IMG/VR virus record: IMGVR_UViG_3300043449_002710
Coordinates: 1-64,000 of that record
Strand: one strand, 5' to 3'
Length of the DNA: 64,000 nt
DNA from: a virus
A program made the translations under genes and the position numbers. Shown in pieces: positions 7,279 through 15,255 of the stretch. Within the stretch, counting starts at the first letter, position 1. Each line of letters begins with the position of its first letter. A model generated the notes under the pieces. It did not search any database. It saw nothing but the letters and a program-made list of their open reading frames with translations, and was not told where the DNA came from.

Positions 7279-7305
7279 ACTCCTATTTATATTTATAATA
7301 GGAGT
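7279..7305. promoter_or_regulatory. AT-rich element inside a 9-bp palindrome
   Basis: ACTCCTATT (7279-7287) and AATAGGAGT (7297-7305) are perfect inverted repeats flanking the AT-rich core. The 16-base element ATTTATATTTATAATA occupies 7285-7300 on the plus strand. Just downstream on the minus strand is the start at 7272, whose AGGAG lies in the left arm, so folding could hide that ribosome-binding site. Confidence 0.5.
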
Positions 7306-7355
7306 AAATATACTTATAATCAAATCTTTTATTTATTATGCTTAAACTATCGTTT

Positions 7356-7886
7356 TTATTTGATTTTCTTTTTAGGTCGCTTTGTGGCTTTCAGCTTTGC
7401 CCTTGTTTTCTTGGCCACTTTTCTGGGCTTTTTGGCCAAACCGTGGTCGATGGCCCATTGCTGCCTAGTTTCATCCGACCATTGTTTGTAAAGCGGGTAG
7501 ACTTTGGAGATGGGTTGGGGGGATGCCTCGTCGCCGCAGTAGCCTAGCCAAAGATCCTCAGTGTCGCTCGACCAAACCGGCTTTTGTCCTGACTCCTTGA
7601 ATAATTCCAAGGTGCCGTCAAAGAGCTTGGCGACCCTAGCTATGGCGGATTTCTGGTTGTAAATGTCCAGATCCCCATCCCAGACCATCTCTGGCTTTTC
7701 CTCAGGATGTTTTTTAAAATAAAGACGCGAGTTGCAGATGCAAAGCGGTGGGGCCAAGCGCTTGGAAAAAAGCGTAGGCCGATAACCGAGCACCGAAATT
7801 AACACCTCACCCAAAGCGACTTCCTTTTTTGGGCCCTCGACTCGGTGCTGAAAAAAAGGATTTATTTTTTCTTTTTCCTTATCCAT
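7356..7886 (-). CDS. Hypothetical protein with a basic tail, 176 aa
   Basis: The ATG at 7886 has AAGGTG six bases upstream and overlaps the stop of the glycosyltransferase gene by eight bases. A globular N-terminal part is followed by a strongly basic C-terminus (AKKPRKVAKKTRAKLKATKR), typical of DNA- or RNA-binding tails. Trp-rich segments (PVWSSDTEDLWLGYCGDEAS) are seen. Function unknown. Confidence 0.6.
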   Translation of the reverse strand: MDKEKEKINPFFQHRVEGPKKEVALGEVLISVLGYRPTLFSKRLAPPLCICNSRLYFKKHPEEKPEMVWDGDLDIYNQKSAIARVAKLFDGTLELFKESGQKPVWSSDTEDLWLGYCGDEASPQPISKVYPLYKQWSDETRQQWAIDHGLAKKPRKVAKKTRAKLKATKRPKKKIK

Positions 7887-8610
7887 GAAACGCACCTTGC
7901 TCCAATAATTCTTTAAAAGCTTTTTCGTCTTCTTTAACGATGATTTGAACCTCGTGGTTAATCTCTTTGCTGCCTACTGATTTACTCACGGAGCCGCGCA
8001 CCTTGGCTCCGACATAGCAATAGTGTTGCCCAGGGATTTTGGCGAAAAGATAATTGTCGTTGAAATAGATTCGAATATTGCTTGGGATCTCTGGGTACTT
8101 GCTCTTGAGAAAAAACATGCAGCAGCCAAAAGCAAAGGGAAGATTGTGGATCGGAGAGGCCAGCCTTTTTAAAGGCATCACTTTATCGGAGTGCTCCAAA
8201 TTCGAATAACATCCAGGGTGAAGCCCAATGATCCCTACTTTAGGGTTCATGGCCGCTTCTATAAATTCAAAGGCCTTGGGATCAACCACAATGTCATCGT
8301 TGAGAAGACAAAGCGTTTCGGTCTTGGCTAGGAAAGCCCCTAGGTTCCAAGACTCGCTCACATAAAGATTATGCGGTGGGGTCACGACGAGAAATTTCCC
8401 GAACTTTTCTGTCTGCATCACGCGACCGTGATATTCTAGTTCCCCAGCGTGAGCCAATTCCCCATACTCAGCAAACTCGATGTTCTTAAAATTTTTGCGA
8501 TTGTTGATCACAATCACTTCTTCAACAGCATTGTTGTGCCTAAGCTCGTCACAGCTTCGCTTTAAAACTTCGCTTAGCCAAAGAGTCGGAATAATTGCGG
8601 TGATTTTCAT
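7879..8610 (-). CDS. GT2-like (GT-A fold) glycosyltransferase, 243 aa
   Basis: The N-terminus MKITAIIPTLWLSE and the strand EVIVINNR are typical of family 2 glycosyltransferases. The metal/nucleotide-binding DxD-type motif is LNDD at about 103-106. A CxxF-type segment (FAFGCCMFFLKS) and a histidine-containing loop follow. Such enzymes transfer sugars from UDP- or GDP-donors. It shares a transcript with the basic protein downstream. Together with the GT9-type gene and the heptose-kinase-like gene, it suggests the phage glycosylates DNA, virion or host surface. Confidence 0.75.
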   Translation of the reverse strand: MKITAIIPTLWLSEVLKRSCDELRHNNAVEEVIVINNRKNFKNIEFAEYGELAHAGELEYHGRVMQTEKFGKFLVVTPPHNLYVSESWNLGAFLAKTETLCLLNDDIVVDPKAFEFIEAAMNPKVGIIGLHPGCYSNLEHSDKVMPLKRLASPIHNLPFAFGCCMFFLKSKYPEIPSNIRIYFNDNYLFAKIPGQHYCYVGAKVRGSVSKSVGSKEINHEVQIIVKEDEKAFKELLEQGAFHG

Positions 8611-8663
8611 GGAGGCAAAAACTCTATCATCCTAGTTGTTATACACCAAGCATAACGCCCATA

Positions 8664-8684
8664 GTCAAAACTATTTATTTTGAC
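8664..8684. other. 7-bp inverted repeat in divergent intergenic region
   Basis: GTCAAAA (8664-8670) and TTTTGAC (8678-8684) form a perfect palindrome with a 7-base spacer. It lies in the 128-base gap between divergent genes starting at 8610 and 8739. TTGACG at 8680-8685 could be a -35 box, but its partner at 17 bases (TAGACC) is poor. An operator is possible. Confidence 0.4.
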
Positions 8685-8738
8685 GCAGAGTAGTTGGTTC
8701 GGTAGACCATTCTAGAAACACAACCAAGGGGTTTTAGG

Positions 8739-11228
8739 GTGATTGTTTTTTCCAGGTTCCGTGTAACCAACGCAGGCCCGTTTAAAAAGATCGATCTTGA
8801 TTTGAACAAACGAGGTTTGGTCCGGTTAACCGGTCCAAACGGTATAGGCAAATCGAGCGCTTTTCATCTTTTCACTCAGACCATCTATTCGACTAATCCC
8901 AACGGGGCCAAGAAAACAGATCTTCAATTTGAGCACGATGAAAATTTTTTAATCGAGATCACCTTCACTAGAAACCAGTCCGAGTACGTGGCGGCGCAAG
9001 CCATCAAGTCAAAATCCCTTTCACCTGAAGGGAAGAAATACGGCACTGGGGTTTATCTTTTCCGAGATGGTCAAGACATCTCCATGCACCGTGACCCAGA
9101 CACTCAAAAGTTGATTCGTCAAACCTTGGGGTGGTCCTTGGAAGAGTGGTACGGGTATGTCTATCTGGCGCAGAAATCCACGCACACTCTGATCGAGGGC
9201 ACTCGTTCGGAGCGGCAAACTTATCTATCCGCGCTGTTTAATCTCACCCCGCTTGATGTGTTGGCCAAGCATTTCTCAGAACAAGAAAAAGAGATTGCTG
9301 AAAAAATCGAGATCGTAGGGCGGTGCAAAGAAGAATATAATACCAAGATCTCTTTGCTAGCCGGGAGAACCCAAACCGCTTTGCAGCAAAAGCTGCAAGA
9401 GCTGGACTCCAACATTGAGCACCTAGAAGAATCCCTGGAAGTTTTCCAAGCCAAACAGGTCAAGTACGAACGCGCACAGAGTTTGCTAAATGAGATTTCA
9501 GATTTTCCCGATACACGTGAAGTACCTTTACTCGATAATCTCCTTTCAGATTTCAGGGGTCTTCAAGCCGAGTATGAAGCTTATCGGAAAATAAAACGGG
9601 GAATGGAGGAAAAGCTCAATGATTTGGTGGAAGTTCCCAACACTCAGATCCCCCTCGACTTTCAGCATATCCTCCGTTCCCCAGATTATGACGAGGTCGG
9701 TCTTAGACAAGAGCTATCGGCTCTGGATCAGATTCAAAAATCTTTACAGGGTGTGCAAGCTCCGACTGACCCACACCTGCCAGAAGATTATGAGTCAGTA
9801 TTAGCTTCACCTGACATCGATTCTGCCGCTGTCCTTAAAACCACGCAGACGATCGAGGGTAGACCCGCTGCTCCAAAAGAACAGCGACCTCTTCCAGAGC
9901 AGATCGAAATTTATAACAGCTTGGTTTTGTCGCTCACGGAATCCATCGCTAGCCTCAAAGCCGAGATCAAGCCTTTAGAGTTTGGGGGCTCAGTCTGCAC
10001 GACTTGTGGAACCCAGCTTGATTGCGAAGACCGGAGCGAAAAGCTTCAGTCTAAAAAAGAAGAGTTGGCTCAATTTCAAATCGATCTGAAAAAGACGCAA
10101 GCGGATCTAAACGACAGTTTAATTCGGGATAGGTCTTGGAGAGCTTACGATGCGCTGGGGCCGGATCGGTCGCACGAACTTCCCGCACTCAAAGTCTCTC
10201 TGGCTTTGTTTGATAAAAAAACCGCTTACAAAAAGCTTCGAGAACAAAAAGAAGCCTTCAAAAAATACGAGCAGAAGCTTGAAGAACTGAAGAAGATCCC
10301 GCCCCTAAAGGAAAAGCTTTCTCTTTATCAGAAGAAAAAGGAATACCTGAAACTTCAAGAGCAAGCGGCTCAATATCAAAAGTATATCGAAGAAAAGACA
10401 AACTTAGAAAACGAGCTTCAAAAGCTTTCTCTTCAAGGGTTGAAAGACCACTCCAAGGAGATCGAAGCTTTGCAGCAAGAGCACACCCAAGCTTTGAAAC
10501 TAGAGCGGATGGAAGCCGAACTTTTAAAGCTCAAGGGATCACGGGATCAGTCCGCAAAGATCCAAGCCGTCAAAACGGAACTTGCTTCCGCGCAGACGCT
10601 CAAAGGGTCCTTGCAGCAAGAGATCACTGAGATTGAAACTCTTTCAACTTCCATTCAAGACCTTCAAGGCAAGATTGACGCAGGCGAGCCTCTTTATGTG
10701 AGGCAAAAGCTTTATCAGATCCTAGCCAAAGGCTACGGCAAAGCCGGGCAGCTTAGAGAAAGGCAGCTTGCCAAGTTTTCCCACTACCTAGAGCAGGCTC
10801 TGTTGGCCCACACGGCTCGCCAGCTCCCCCAGCACCGCTTTAAGATCGTCGTGGATGATGGGATCGATATCTTGGCGAGCAAGAACGGTGGGAAGCCCTA
10901 TGACGTGAAGTTTATGTCAGGCGGCGAGAAAGGGGCCTTGTCGGTCGCTTTCTTGTTTGCCTTAGACGACCTTCTCCCCCCAGACCGAAGAACCTCGATT
11001 AAGATTTGTGATGAAGTCGAAAGCGCTTTTGACAAAGAGCGAAGAGCCGATTTCATTGCCCACACTTTGCCTGAACTCAGGAAAAGGGCTGAGACGGTGA
11101 TTGTCATTTCCCATGCTTCTGAAGCCAACGACTCTTTGTTTGACGCCACCTGGGAAGTGAAAAACGGAAGCATCGTGGAGAAAGTTTCTGAAAGAAGAGA
11201 ATTTGAATTTGAGGAGATGGAATTATGA
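8739..11228 (+). CDS. SbcC/Rad50-like recombination ATPase (gp46-like)
   Basis: This 829-residue SMC-family ATPase has Walker A GPNGIGKS at 32-39, long coiled-coil arms split by a zinc hook CTTC at 420-423, signature SGGEKGALSV near 727 and Walker B ICDEVES around 758. Rad50/SbcC and phage T4 gp46 form the ATPase part of the MR nuclease that processes DNA ends and drives recombination-dependent replication. No SbcD/gp47 nuclease partner is visible in this window. The start is GTG with AAGGGG upstream. The stop overlaps the next start as ATGA. Confidence 0.92.
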   Translation: MIVFSRFRVTNAGPFKKIDLDLNKRGLVRLTGPNGIGKSSAFHLFTQTIYSTNPNGAKKTDLQFEHDENFLIEITFTRNQSEYVAAQAIKSKSLSPEGKKYGTGVYLFRDGQDISMHRDPDTQKLIRQTLGWSLEEWYGYVYLAQKSTHTLIEGTRSERQTYLSALFNLTPLDVLAKHFSEQEKEIAEKIEIVGRCKEEYNTKISLLAGRTQTALQQKLQELDSNIEHLEESLEVFQAKQVKYERAQSLLNEISDFPDTREVPLLDNLLSDFRGLQAEYEAYRKIKRGMEEKLNDLVEVPNTQIPLDFQHILRSPDYDEVGLRQELSALDQIQKSLQGVQAPTDPHLPEDYESVLASPDIDSAAVLKTTQTIEGRPAAPKEQRPLPEQIEIYNSLVLSLTESIASLKAEIKPLEFGGSVCTTCGTQLDCEDRSEKLQSKKEELAQFQIDLKKTQADLNDSLIRDRSWRAYDALGPDRSHELPALKVSLALFDKKTAYKKLREQKEAFKKYEQKLEELKKIPPLKEKLSLYQKKKEYLKLQEQAAQYQKYIEEKTNLENELQKLSLQGLKDHSKEIEALQQEHTQALKLERMEAELLKLKGSRDQSAKIQAVKTELASAQTLKGSLQQEITEIETLSTSIQDLQGKIDAGEPLYVRQKLYQILAKGYGKAGQLRERQLAKFSHYLEQALLAHTARQLPQHRFKIVVDDGIDILASKNGGKPYDVKFMSGGEKGALSVAFLFALDDLLPPDRRTSIKICDEVESAFDKERRADFIAHTLPELRKRAETVIVISHASEANDSLFDATWEVKNGSIVEKVSERREFEFEEMEL

Positions 11229-11503
11229 AGTTACAAGAGTTTAGAAAACAAGCTTGTGTCGGTCAGAAGTGGGCGATCTACCACCATATCTTGGATAAAA
11301 ATCTTGGCGAGCGAGAAATCTCCAGACTCATTCCTCGCGGTGTGGCTTTTAAAGACGACAAGGGAGAACTCTTGCTCTACTACCCTAAGCCCACCTCCGT
11401 TTACTCCTCTTGGAAATCCGTGGATGAGAATACGTTTCAGATCTATCAGCAAAAGGAATTGGTGATGACTTACAAGAGATTGTGTGGGGACGACCTGCAG
11501 TAG
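11225..11503 (+). CDS. Small protein coupled to the SbcC-like gene, 92 aa
   Basis: It begins in the ATGA overlap with the SbcC-like gene, so the two are very likely co-translated. Residues suggest a compact alpha/beta fold (KWAIYHHILDKNLGEREISR ... ELLLYYPKP). No family is recognised. Its stop codon is embedded in the AGGAGG of the next gene. A role with the recombination ATPase is suggested only by position. Confidence 0.6.
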   Translation: MKLQEFRKQACVGQKWAIYHHILDKNLGEREISRLIPRGVAFKDDKGELLLYYPKPTSVYSSWKSVDENTFQIYQQKELVMTYKRLCGDDLQ

Positions 11504-11516
11504 GAGGATTGATTTT

Positions 11517-11975
11517 TTGGGAACAAATTTTTACGTTCGTGGGTTTAAAAGTTCGGATTACCCAGGCGGGCATCTTGGAAAAAGAAGCGCGAGTGGGCTA
11601 TTCTGTTGGACCTGTCAGGTTTCTCTTTTTAAGACAGAGAAAAAATGCTTCCAGTGTGGAGCCGAATACCAAGAGAACTTTGAGGACAGTTCGGTCGGAA
11701 GAGAGCTTGGGTTTAATATAAAACAACCTGCGGTTAAGACGGGTGTGGCCTCTTGCTCTTCTTTCACATGGGCGATTGAACCTGAGGATCTAGAACTTTG
11801 CTTGGAGAAATATGGGGGTGGCCTTACTTGCCCTTGTTGTGACCGAAGGTATGAAGACATCGGCAAAGTGATTGAAGACGAGTACGGTCGTCTTTACTCC
11901 TTGGAGGAGTTCAAGCAAGTGCTGTTAGAGTGTCCGATTGAGTATTTGGATATGGTGGGGAAAGTCTTTTTTTAA
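11517..11975 (+). CDS. Zinc-ribbon protein, 152 aa
   Basis: I place the start at a TTG at 11517, nine bases after a perfect AGGAGG (11502-11507); a GTG at 11484 lies too far upstream. The protein has two zinc-ribbon-like motifs: CWTCQVSLFKTEKKCFQCG (CxxC-x11-CxxC), and later LTCPCCDRRYEDIGK with one CxxC pair. Such ribbons mediate nucleic-acid or protein contacts. No enzyme domain is evident. Confidence 0.6.
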   Translation: MGTNFYVRGFKSSDYPGGHLGKRSASGLFCWTCQVSLFKTEKKCFQCGAEYQENFEDSSVGRELGFNIKQPAVKTGVASCSSFTWAIEPEDLELCLEKYGGGLTCPCCDRRYEDIGKVIEDEYGRLYSLEEFKQVLLECPIEYLDMVGKVFF

Positions 11976-12068
11976 AGTGGAGCTGGTGATAGGGGTCGAA
12001 CCTACGGCCTGTCAAAACCCCATAAAATTTTTAGCGTAGAGCACATTTGGTTATTGCCATAAATAAAA

Positions 12069-12154
12069 TGGAGCTACGGGCGAGATTCGAACTCGCGTGG
12101 GCTTTCGCCGCTGGTTTACAAAACCAGTCCAATCAACCACTATGGGACCGTAGC
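12069..12154 (-). tRNA. tRNA with UGU anticodon and long variable arm
   Basis: Read on the minus strand: acceptor GCTACGG pairs with CCGTAGC, the anticodon arm is CTGGT-TTTGTAA-ACCAG (anticodon UGU, decoding ACA Thr), and the T arm is GCGAG-TTCGAAT-CTCGC. Discriminator T is followed by an encoded CCA. The region between anticodon and T arms is 14 bases with a GGC-GAAA-GCC stem, a class II variable arm. Class II arms normally mark Leu, Ser or bacterial Tyr tRNAs, so identity is ambiguous. The D arm has only three pairs. Confidence 0.8.
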
Positions 12155-12230
12155 GATGTGCTAATAGCTTGTATCACAAGATGATTTTAGTAAAGAGCAA
12201 AAAGGCCCATAAGTTTAGACTTGAGTAATT

Positions 12231-12587
12231 ATGAAAGTAAATGAATCGTTCGATCCAGAGTTAAAAGCCGCCATGGAAGAGATAAAACCCATATTGGAAA
12301 AATACGATTGTATGGCTAGTATGGTTCTCATCTCTCCTACCCATAGTGAATTTTTGTATCATCTCACTACTTCATGGTCGGTCATGAAATTGGAATCCGA
12401 GAGTTTGAGATTCAGAAGCAAGAAAGAAGATTGGCCGTCTGTAGAGATTCAAAATGAGGCAACTCAGAGCAGCGTTCACGCGCTCACAACCATTATCGAA
12501 TGGACTCGCAAGACCAATTCGGCATTTAGAAGCATTGTCGAACAACTCGGTAAACACATGAAGATCGCCTGGGAGACTTGGGAATGA
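12231..12587 (+). CDS. Hypothetical phage protein, 118 aa
   Basis: This mostly helical protein has a central amphipathic segment (EFLYHLTTSWSVMKLESESL) and a C-terminal Trp-rich end (MKIAWETWE). It starts at an ATG with no strong ribosome-binding site and overlaps the next reading frame as ATGA. It begins a plus-strand run of small genes reaching 13541. Function unknown. Confidence 0.55.
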   Translation: MKVNESFDPELKAAMEEIKPILEKYDCMASMVLISPTHSEFLYHLTTSWSVMKLESESLRFRSKKEDWPSVEIQNEATQSSVHALTTIIEWTRKTNSAFRSIVEQLGKHMKIAWETWE

Positions 12588-12780
12588 TTGTGTCTCACTG
12601 TCCTGAAGAAATTGCCCGCGCCGCGCTGGAAATGATGGAACGCCACTCCGACATACCGTCAATGCAATCTACCGCACCCCATCCCAACGGATGCGCTACG
12701 AGGCTTCCATGATTGACAGTAAGGATGCCGCTATCCGAGCGCTTCGAGCTGCCTTGGGTGGTGAGGTCTTACTGTCATGA
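12584..12780 (+). pseudogene. Small helical phage protein, apparently frameshifted
   Basis: A frame from the ATG at 12584 gives MIVSHCPEEIARAALEMMER and ends at 12712. A second frame, open from before 12655 to a stop at 12778-12780, encodes NAIYRTPSQRMRYEASMIDS and then KDAAIRALRAALGG. Together they read like one typical small helical protein if an indel near 12640-12660 is corrected. If not corrected, they could be two mini-proteins (12584-12712 and 12709-12780) joined by ATGA. Flanking genes are intact. Confidence 0.4.
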
Positions 12781-13019
12781 AATTCAGAAAGAAGCCAGTC
12801 ATCATCGAAGCCATGCAGTTTGACGGGAGTGATAAAAGCGCCCTAGAAATTTGTTTCTGGTCCGGAATGTCATCTCTTTTCGATGAAGGCACACTAAAGA
12901 TTGAAACTCTTGAAGGAACCCTGACGGCTAGCCCAGGCGATTGGATTATCAAAGGCATCAAAGGGGAATTTTATCCATGCAAGCCGGATATCTTTGAATC
13001 GACCTACGAGGCTGTGTAG
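12777..13019 (+). CDS. PGDYG-type phage protein, 80 aa
   Basis: The pattern MKFRKKPVIIEAMQF at the start and PGDWIIKGIKGEFYPCKPDI near the end is that of a widespread small phage protein carrying the PGDYG motif. Its function is unknown. It is intact and of normal length for the family. The start overlaps the previous frame as ATGA. Confidence 0.8.
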   Translation: MKFRKKPVIIEAMQFDGSDKSALEICFWSGMSSLFDEGTLKIETLEGTLTASPGDWIIKGIKGEFYPCKPDIFESTYEAV

Positions 13020-13032
13020 AGGAGACTCTAAA

Positions 13033-13332
13033 TTGACCTATCGATTCGTGGCTGCAGTCGAGCATTACCCTAATTGCAGGTCGTGTGACTGTGGCTACGC
13101 TTCGGGCCTTCGGTTCTTCAAGTCCCTCCGCGAAGTCCTAGAGTGGGCAAAAGAAAACCGGCGTGACTATGCTTTGTCTGAAGTCTACGGCGTTAAAACC
13201 GGGAGAGTCCGGTTTGAAGTCGGGTACGAACTCGGGAGGCATTGCTGTACTGGGGTTACTTTTAAAGCTAAGGGGCTTTCAATTCGCACCATCGATAACG
13301 GCAAGGGGGATCTGATATGGGCAGCGGAGTAG
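13033..13332 (+). CDS. Hypothetical protein, 99 aa
   Basis: The start is a TTG at 13033 with GAGGAG eight bases upstream; a longer upstream frame overlaps the previous gene and lacks such a site. A CRSCDCGYASG segment could bind metal, and a later GRHCCTG follows. The fold is otherwise unclear. It overlaps the next gene by 16 bases. Confidence 0.5.
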   Translation: MTYRFVAAVEHYPNCRSCDCGYASGLRFFKSLREVLEWAKENRRDYALSEVYGVKTGRVRFEVGYELGRHCCTGVTFKAKGLSIRTIDNGKGDLIWAAE

Positions 13333-13541
13333 AGAAAAGGATGCCTTGGGACTTAGACCCCCTTCAGCTTAATTGGTTCGGTATGGCTATTGGGGCAGGG
13401 TTTTCCATCACAACCCCTCTCTTTAGGTTGCGTTATGCCGACCCTGAAGTGTATCGTTGTTTCTCTCTTGTGATCCATTTCATGGGATTTCAGCTTTGCA
13501 TCACAATCCCTCTTTGGATCGAGTACAGTGGCATGAGGTGA
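13317..13541 (+). CDS. Small membrane protein, 74 aa
   Basis: Two hydrophobic stretches are visible (about residues 19-36 with GMAIGAGFSITTPLF, and 47-68 with CFSLVIHFMGFQLCITIPLW), consistent with one or two inner-membrane helices. GGGGGAT precedes the ATG. It sits immediately before the tRNA-Gln gene. A holin role is conceivable from size, but no endolysin is near. Confidence 0.5.
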   Translation: MGSGVEKRMPWDLDPLQLNWFGMAIGAGFSITTPLFRLRYADPEVYRCFSLVIHFMGFQLCITIPLWIEYSGMR

Positions 13542-13548
13542 GGTTCTT

Positions 13549-13622
13549 TGGGGAATCGTCCAATGGCAGGACACCAGATTTTGATTCTGGTTATCTAGGT
13601 TCGAATCCTAGTTCCCCAACCA
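13549..13622 (+). tRNA. tRNA-Gln (anticodon UUG)
   Basis: Acceptor TGGGGAA pairs with TTCCCCA, the anticodon arm is CCAGA-TTTTGAT-TCTGG (anticodon UUG, reads CAA), and the T arm is CTAGG-TTCGAAT-CCTAG. The 3' CCA is encoded. The U1-A72 pair is typical of glutamine tRNAs. Length is 74 with CCA. Confidence 0.93.
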
Positions 13623-13644
13623 ACTGCTCTCATTCTTAGCCACT

Positions 13645-13821
13645 CTAATTCGAAGTAAAGGTTTGGCTAGCTTCATCGTATCTCCAGCCAATATGAGGGA
13701 TAACTTCTAAGTGATCCACTCGGATGCAGTGATCCCAGTCTTTAAACAATTCAAGGACACTAGGATCATCAATGACTATGATGTTTTTAATGACTCCATC
13801 TTTAATTAAAGCGTAGTTCAT
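13645..13821 (-). CDS. Small tail-associated hypothetical protein, 58 aa
   Basis: It starts MNYALIKDGVIKNIIVIDDP and contains HIGWRYDEASQTF near the end. This shape is common in short proteins encoded after phage tail-fibre genes, where it is part of tail-fibre assembly-type proteins. It follows the glycine-rich appendage gene by one base, supporting that role. Confidence 0.6.
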   Translation of the reverse strand: MNYALIKDGVIKNIIVIDDPSVLELFKDWDHCIRVDHLEVIPHIGWRYDEASQTFTSN

Positions 13822-13822
13822 T

Positions 13823-14743
13823 TTATTCAATCCATTCGATCACGATAAGACCCGCAGAACCTGCGTAGCCCCCACCACCAAGGTAACCGTTGCTTGCGGA
13901 ACCAGCACCGCCAATACCGCCGCCTCCACCGCCCCCACCTCGACCCAAAGTGCCTGCACCAACGCTCGTAGCATCCGCTCCGGTTCCAATCCCATAACCC
14001 GCGCCACCACCTTGACCCCCACCACCGCTTGGGGTTCCCAACCCAAATTGATTAAATGTGTCTACCAACGCAGCCGAACCCCCAGCCCCGCCTGAGGGCT
14101 GAGACCCATTGTTCAGACTCGTAGCTAGGGTGGCTCGACTTCCTCCGAAACGATCATAAACAGAACTGCCACTCAAGGCAGAGCTTCCACCACCTCCGAT
14201 CCCCGTAGCTCCGGCACCGGCTGTTGCGGCTGAAGAAAAAGCCGCAGCTTCTCCGTAATGGTTTGTGTTGGTGCTGCCTGCTGTGCCACCGGTTCCATTA
14301 CCCGCAACGTTACGACTACTTCCCCCAGATCCGCCAGTGCCCCCAGGTGCTCCTACCCCGGTGGAGAAATGACTGAAGGTCACAACGCCTTGAATGCTAC
14401 TGTAACCCCCATTACCCCCATTACCCCCACTACCACCCGAAGTAGGCCCACTATAAGAACCGCTAGAACCATAGCTCCCACCTGTACCGCCAGCCCCGAT
14501 GGTTATGGTGTAGCTTGTGCCGGGTGTAAGAGTGACCGCGACTCTTTGAAGCTGGCAAGAGGCTCCCGCACCGCCACCGCCACCCCCACCGCCATAAGCA
14601 CCACTCACAGACGAACCCCCACCGCCTCCACCGCCTCCACCACCACCCGCACCCGGCCTACCGTAAACAATGTATTCGGTGATGCCTGCTGGGGCAGTGA
14701 AAGTTCCAGAAGACTGAAATATTTTTCTAGTGATCTTACTCAT
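13823..14743 (-). CDS. Glycine-rich tail appendage / adhesin-like protein
   Basis: I use the ATG at 14743 (MSKITRKIFQSSGTFTAPAG), six bases past the stop of the upstream gene. Residues from about 25 on are dominated by runs of Gly (up to eleven) with Ser, Ala and Tyr. This resembles the polyglycine-II sandwich domains of phage receptor-binding adhesins, which display variable loops between glycine helices. The N-terminal segment (GTFTAPAGITEYIVYGRPGAG) matches the start of many such glycine-rich tail proteins. It is followed by a small assembly-type gene. Confidence 0.8.
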   Translation of the reverse strand: MSKITRKIFQSSGTFTAPAGITEYIVYGRPGAGGGGGGGGGGGSSVSGAYGGGGGGGGAGASCQLQRVAVTLTPGTSYTITIGAGGTGGSYGSSGSYSGPTSGGSGGNGGNGGYSSIQGVVTFSHFSTGVGAPGGTGGSGGSSRNVAGNGTGGTAGSTNTNHYGEAAAFSSAATAGAGATGIGGGGSSALSGSSVYDRFGGSRATLATSLNNGSQPSGGAGGSAALVDTFNQFGLGTPSGGGGQGGGAGYGIGTGADATSVGAGTLGRGGGGGGGGIGGAGSASNGYLGGGGYAGSAGLIVIEWIE

Positions 14744-14748
14744 TGTTG

Positions 14749-15201
14749 TTACACCATGAACCAATCTGTACCGTTACAGATAAAATTCCAAACACCCCAA
14801 TTTGTCCCTAAATACCTATTCGCGTTTACTCCATCTATTTTGTTTGTCCCTGCTGGAACAAGAGTAATGTTATTGGCTGAAGCTGTCCCTATAGAATCTT
14901 TGATTATGACTAGCATCCCAGAAGAGCTAGCAGCACTAGGGAGGTTGATCGTTTTTGCAGAAGATGTATTTACTAAATAGTAGCCTGCGGAAGTAATCCA
15001 ATAAGGGGTTGACGTGACCGAAATCAAGTTAATCGATCCACCCCCGGATAAATTCCCATCCACGATCGCTTGCTTCAGCGTCTTGTTGAGAGAATTGGCT
15101 GTAATAAAGATCTTATCGTCATTAGGTAGATTAGATGCCGTCAGCCCCTGGGACTGAAGTTCTGTGACGCTTTTAATATCTTCATTTTGGATTTTGGACA
15201 T
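14749..15201 (-). CDS. Tail appendage protein, 150 aa
   Basis: The N-terminus MSKIQNEDIKSVTELQSQG is followed by a beta-rich domain (YYLVNTSSAKTINLPSAASS ... NNITLVPAGTNKIDG), typical of phage tail-fibre tip modules ending in a Trp-containing strand. It sits directly upstream of the glycine-rich adhesin gene and is probably co-transcribed. A broken copy of its N-terminal region lies at 35994-36130. Confidence 0.7.
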   Translation of the reverse strand: MSKIQNEDIKSVTELQSQGLTASNLPNDDKIFITANSLNKTLKQAIVDGNLSGGGSINLISVTSTPYWITSAGYYLVNTSSAKTINLPSAASSSGMLVIIKDSIGTASANNITLVPAGTNKIDGVNANRYLGTNWGVWNFICNGTDWFMV

Positions 15202-15255
15202 ATTTATTAAAATAATACCTTTTAGTGCGACTTTTTGCTAACATCTTAAGTAAGA

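Noticed and set aside
11979-12021. Second tRNA-like sequence on the minus strand with a T-arm (GTAGG-TTCGACC-CCTAT) and a TTGACAG loop
   Set aside because: No pairing 5' acceptor half or anticodon stem could be found nearby, so it is at most a decayed tRNA fragment.
14258-14980. Long plus-strand open frame opposite the glycine-rich tail gene
   Set aside because: It is the complement of Gly codons (Thr/Pro/Ala-rich shadow) and covers a gene with clear protein character.
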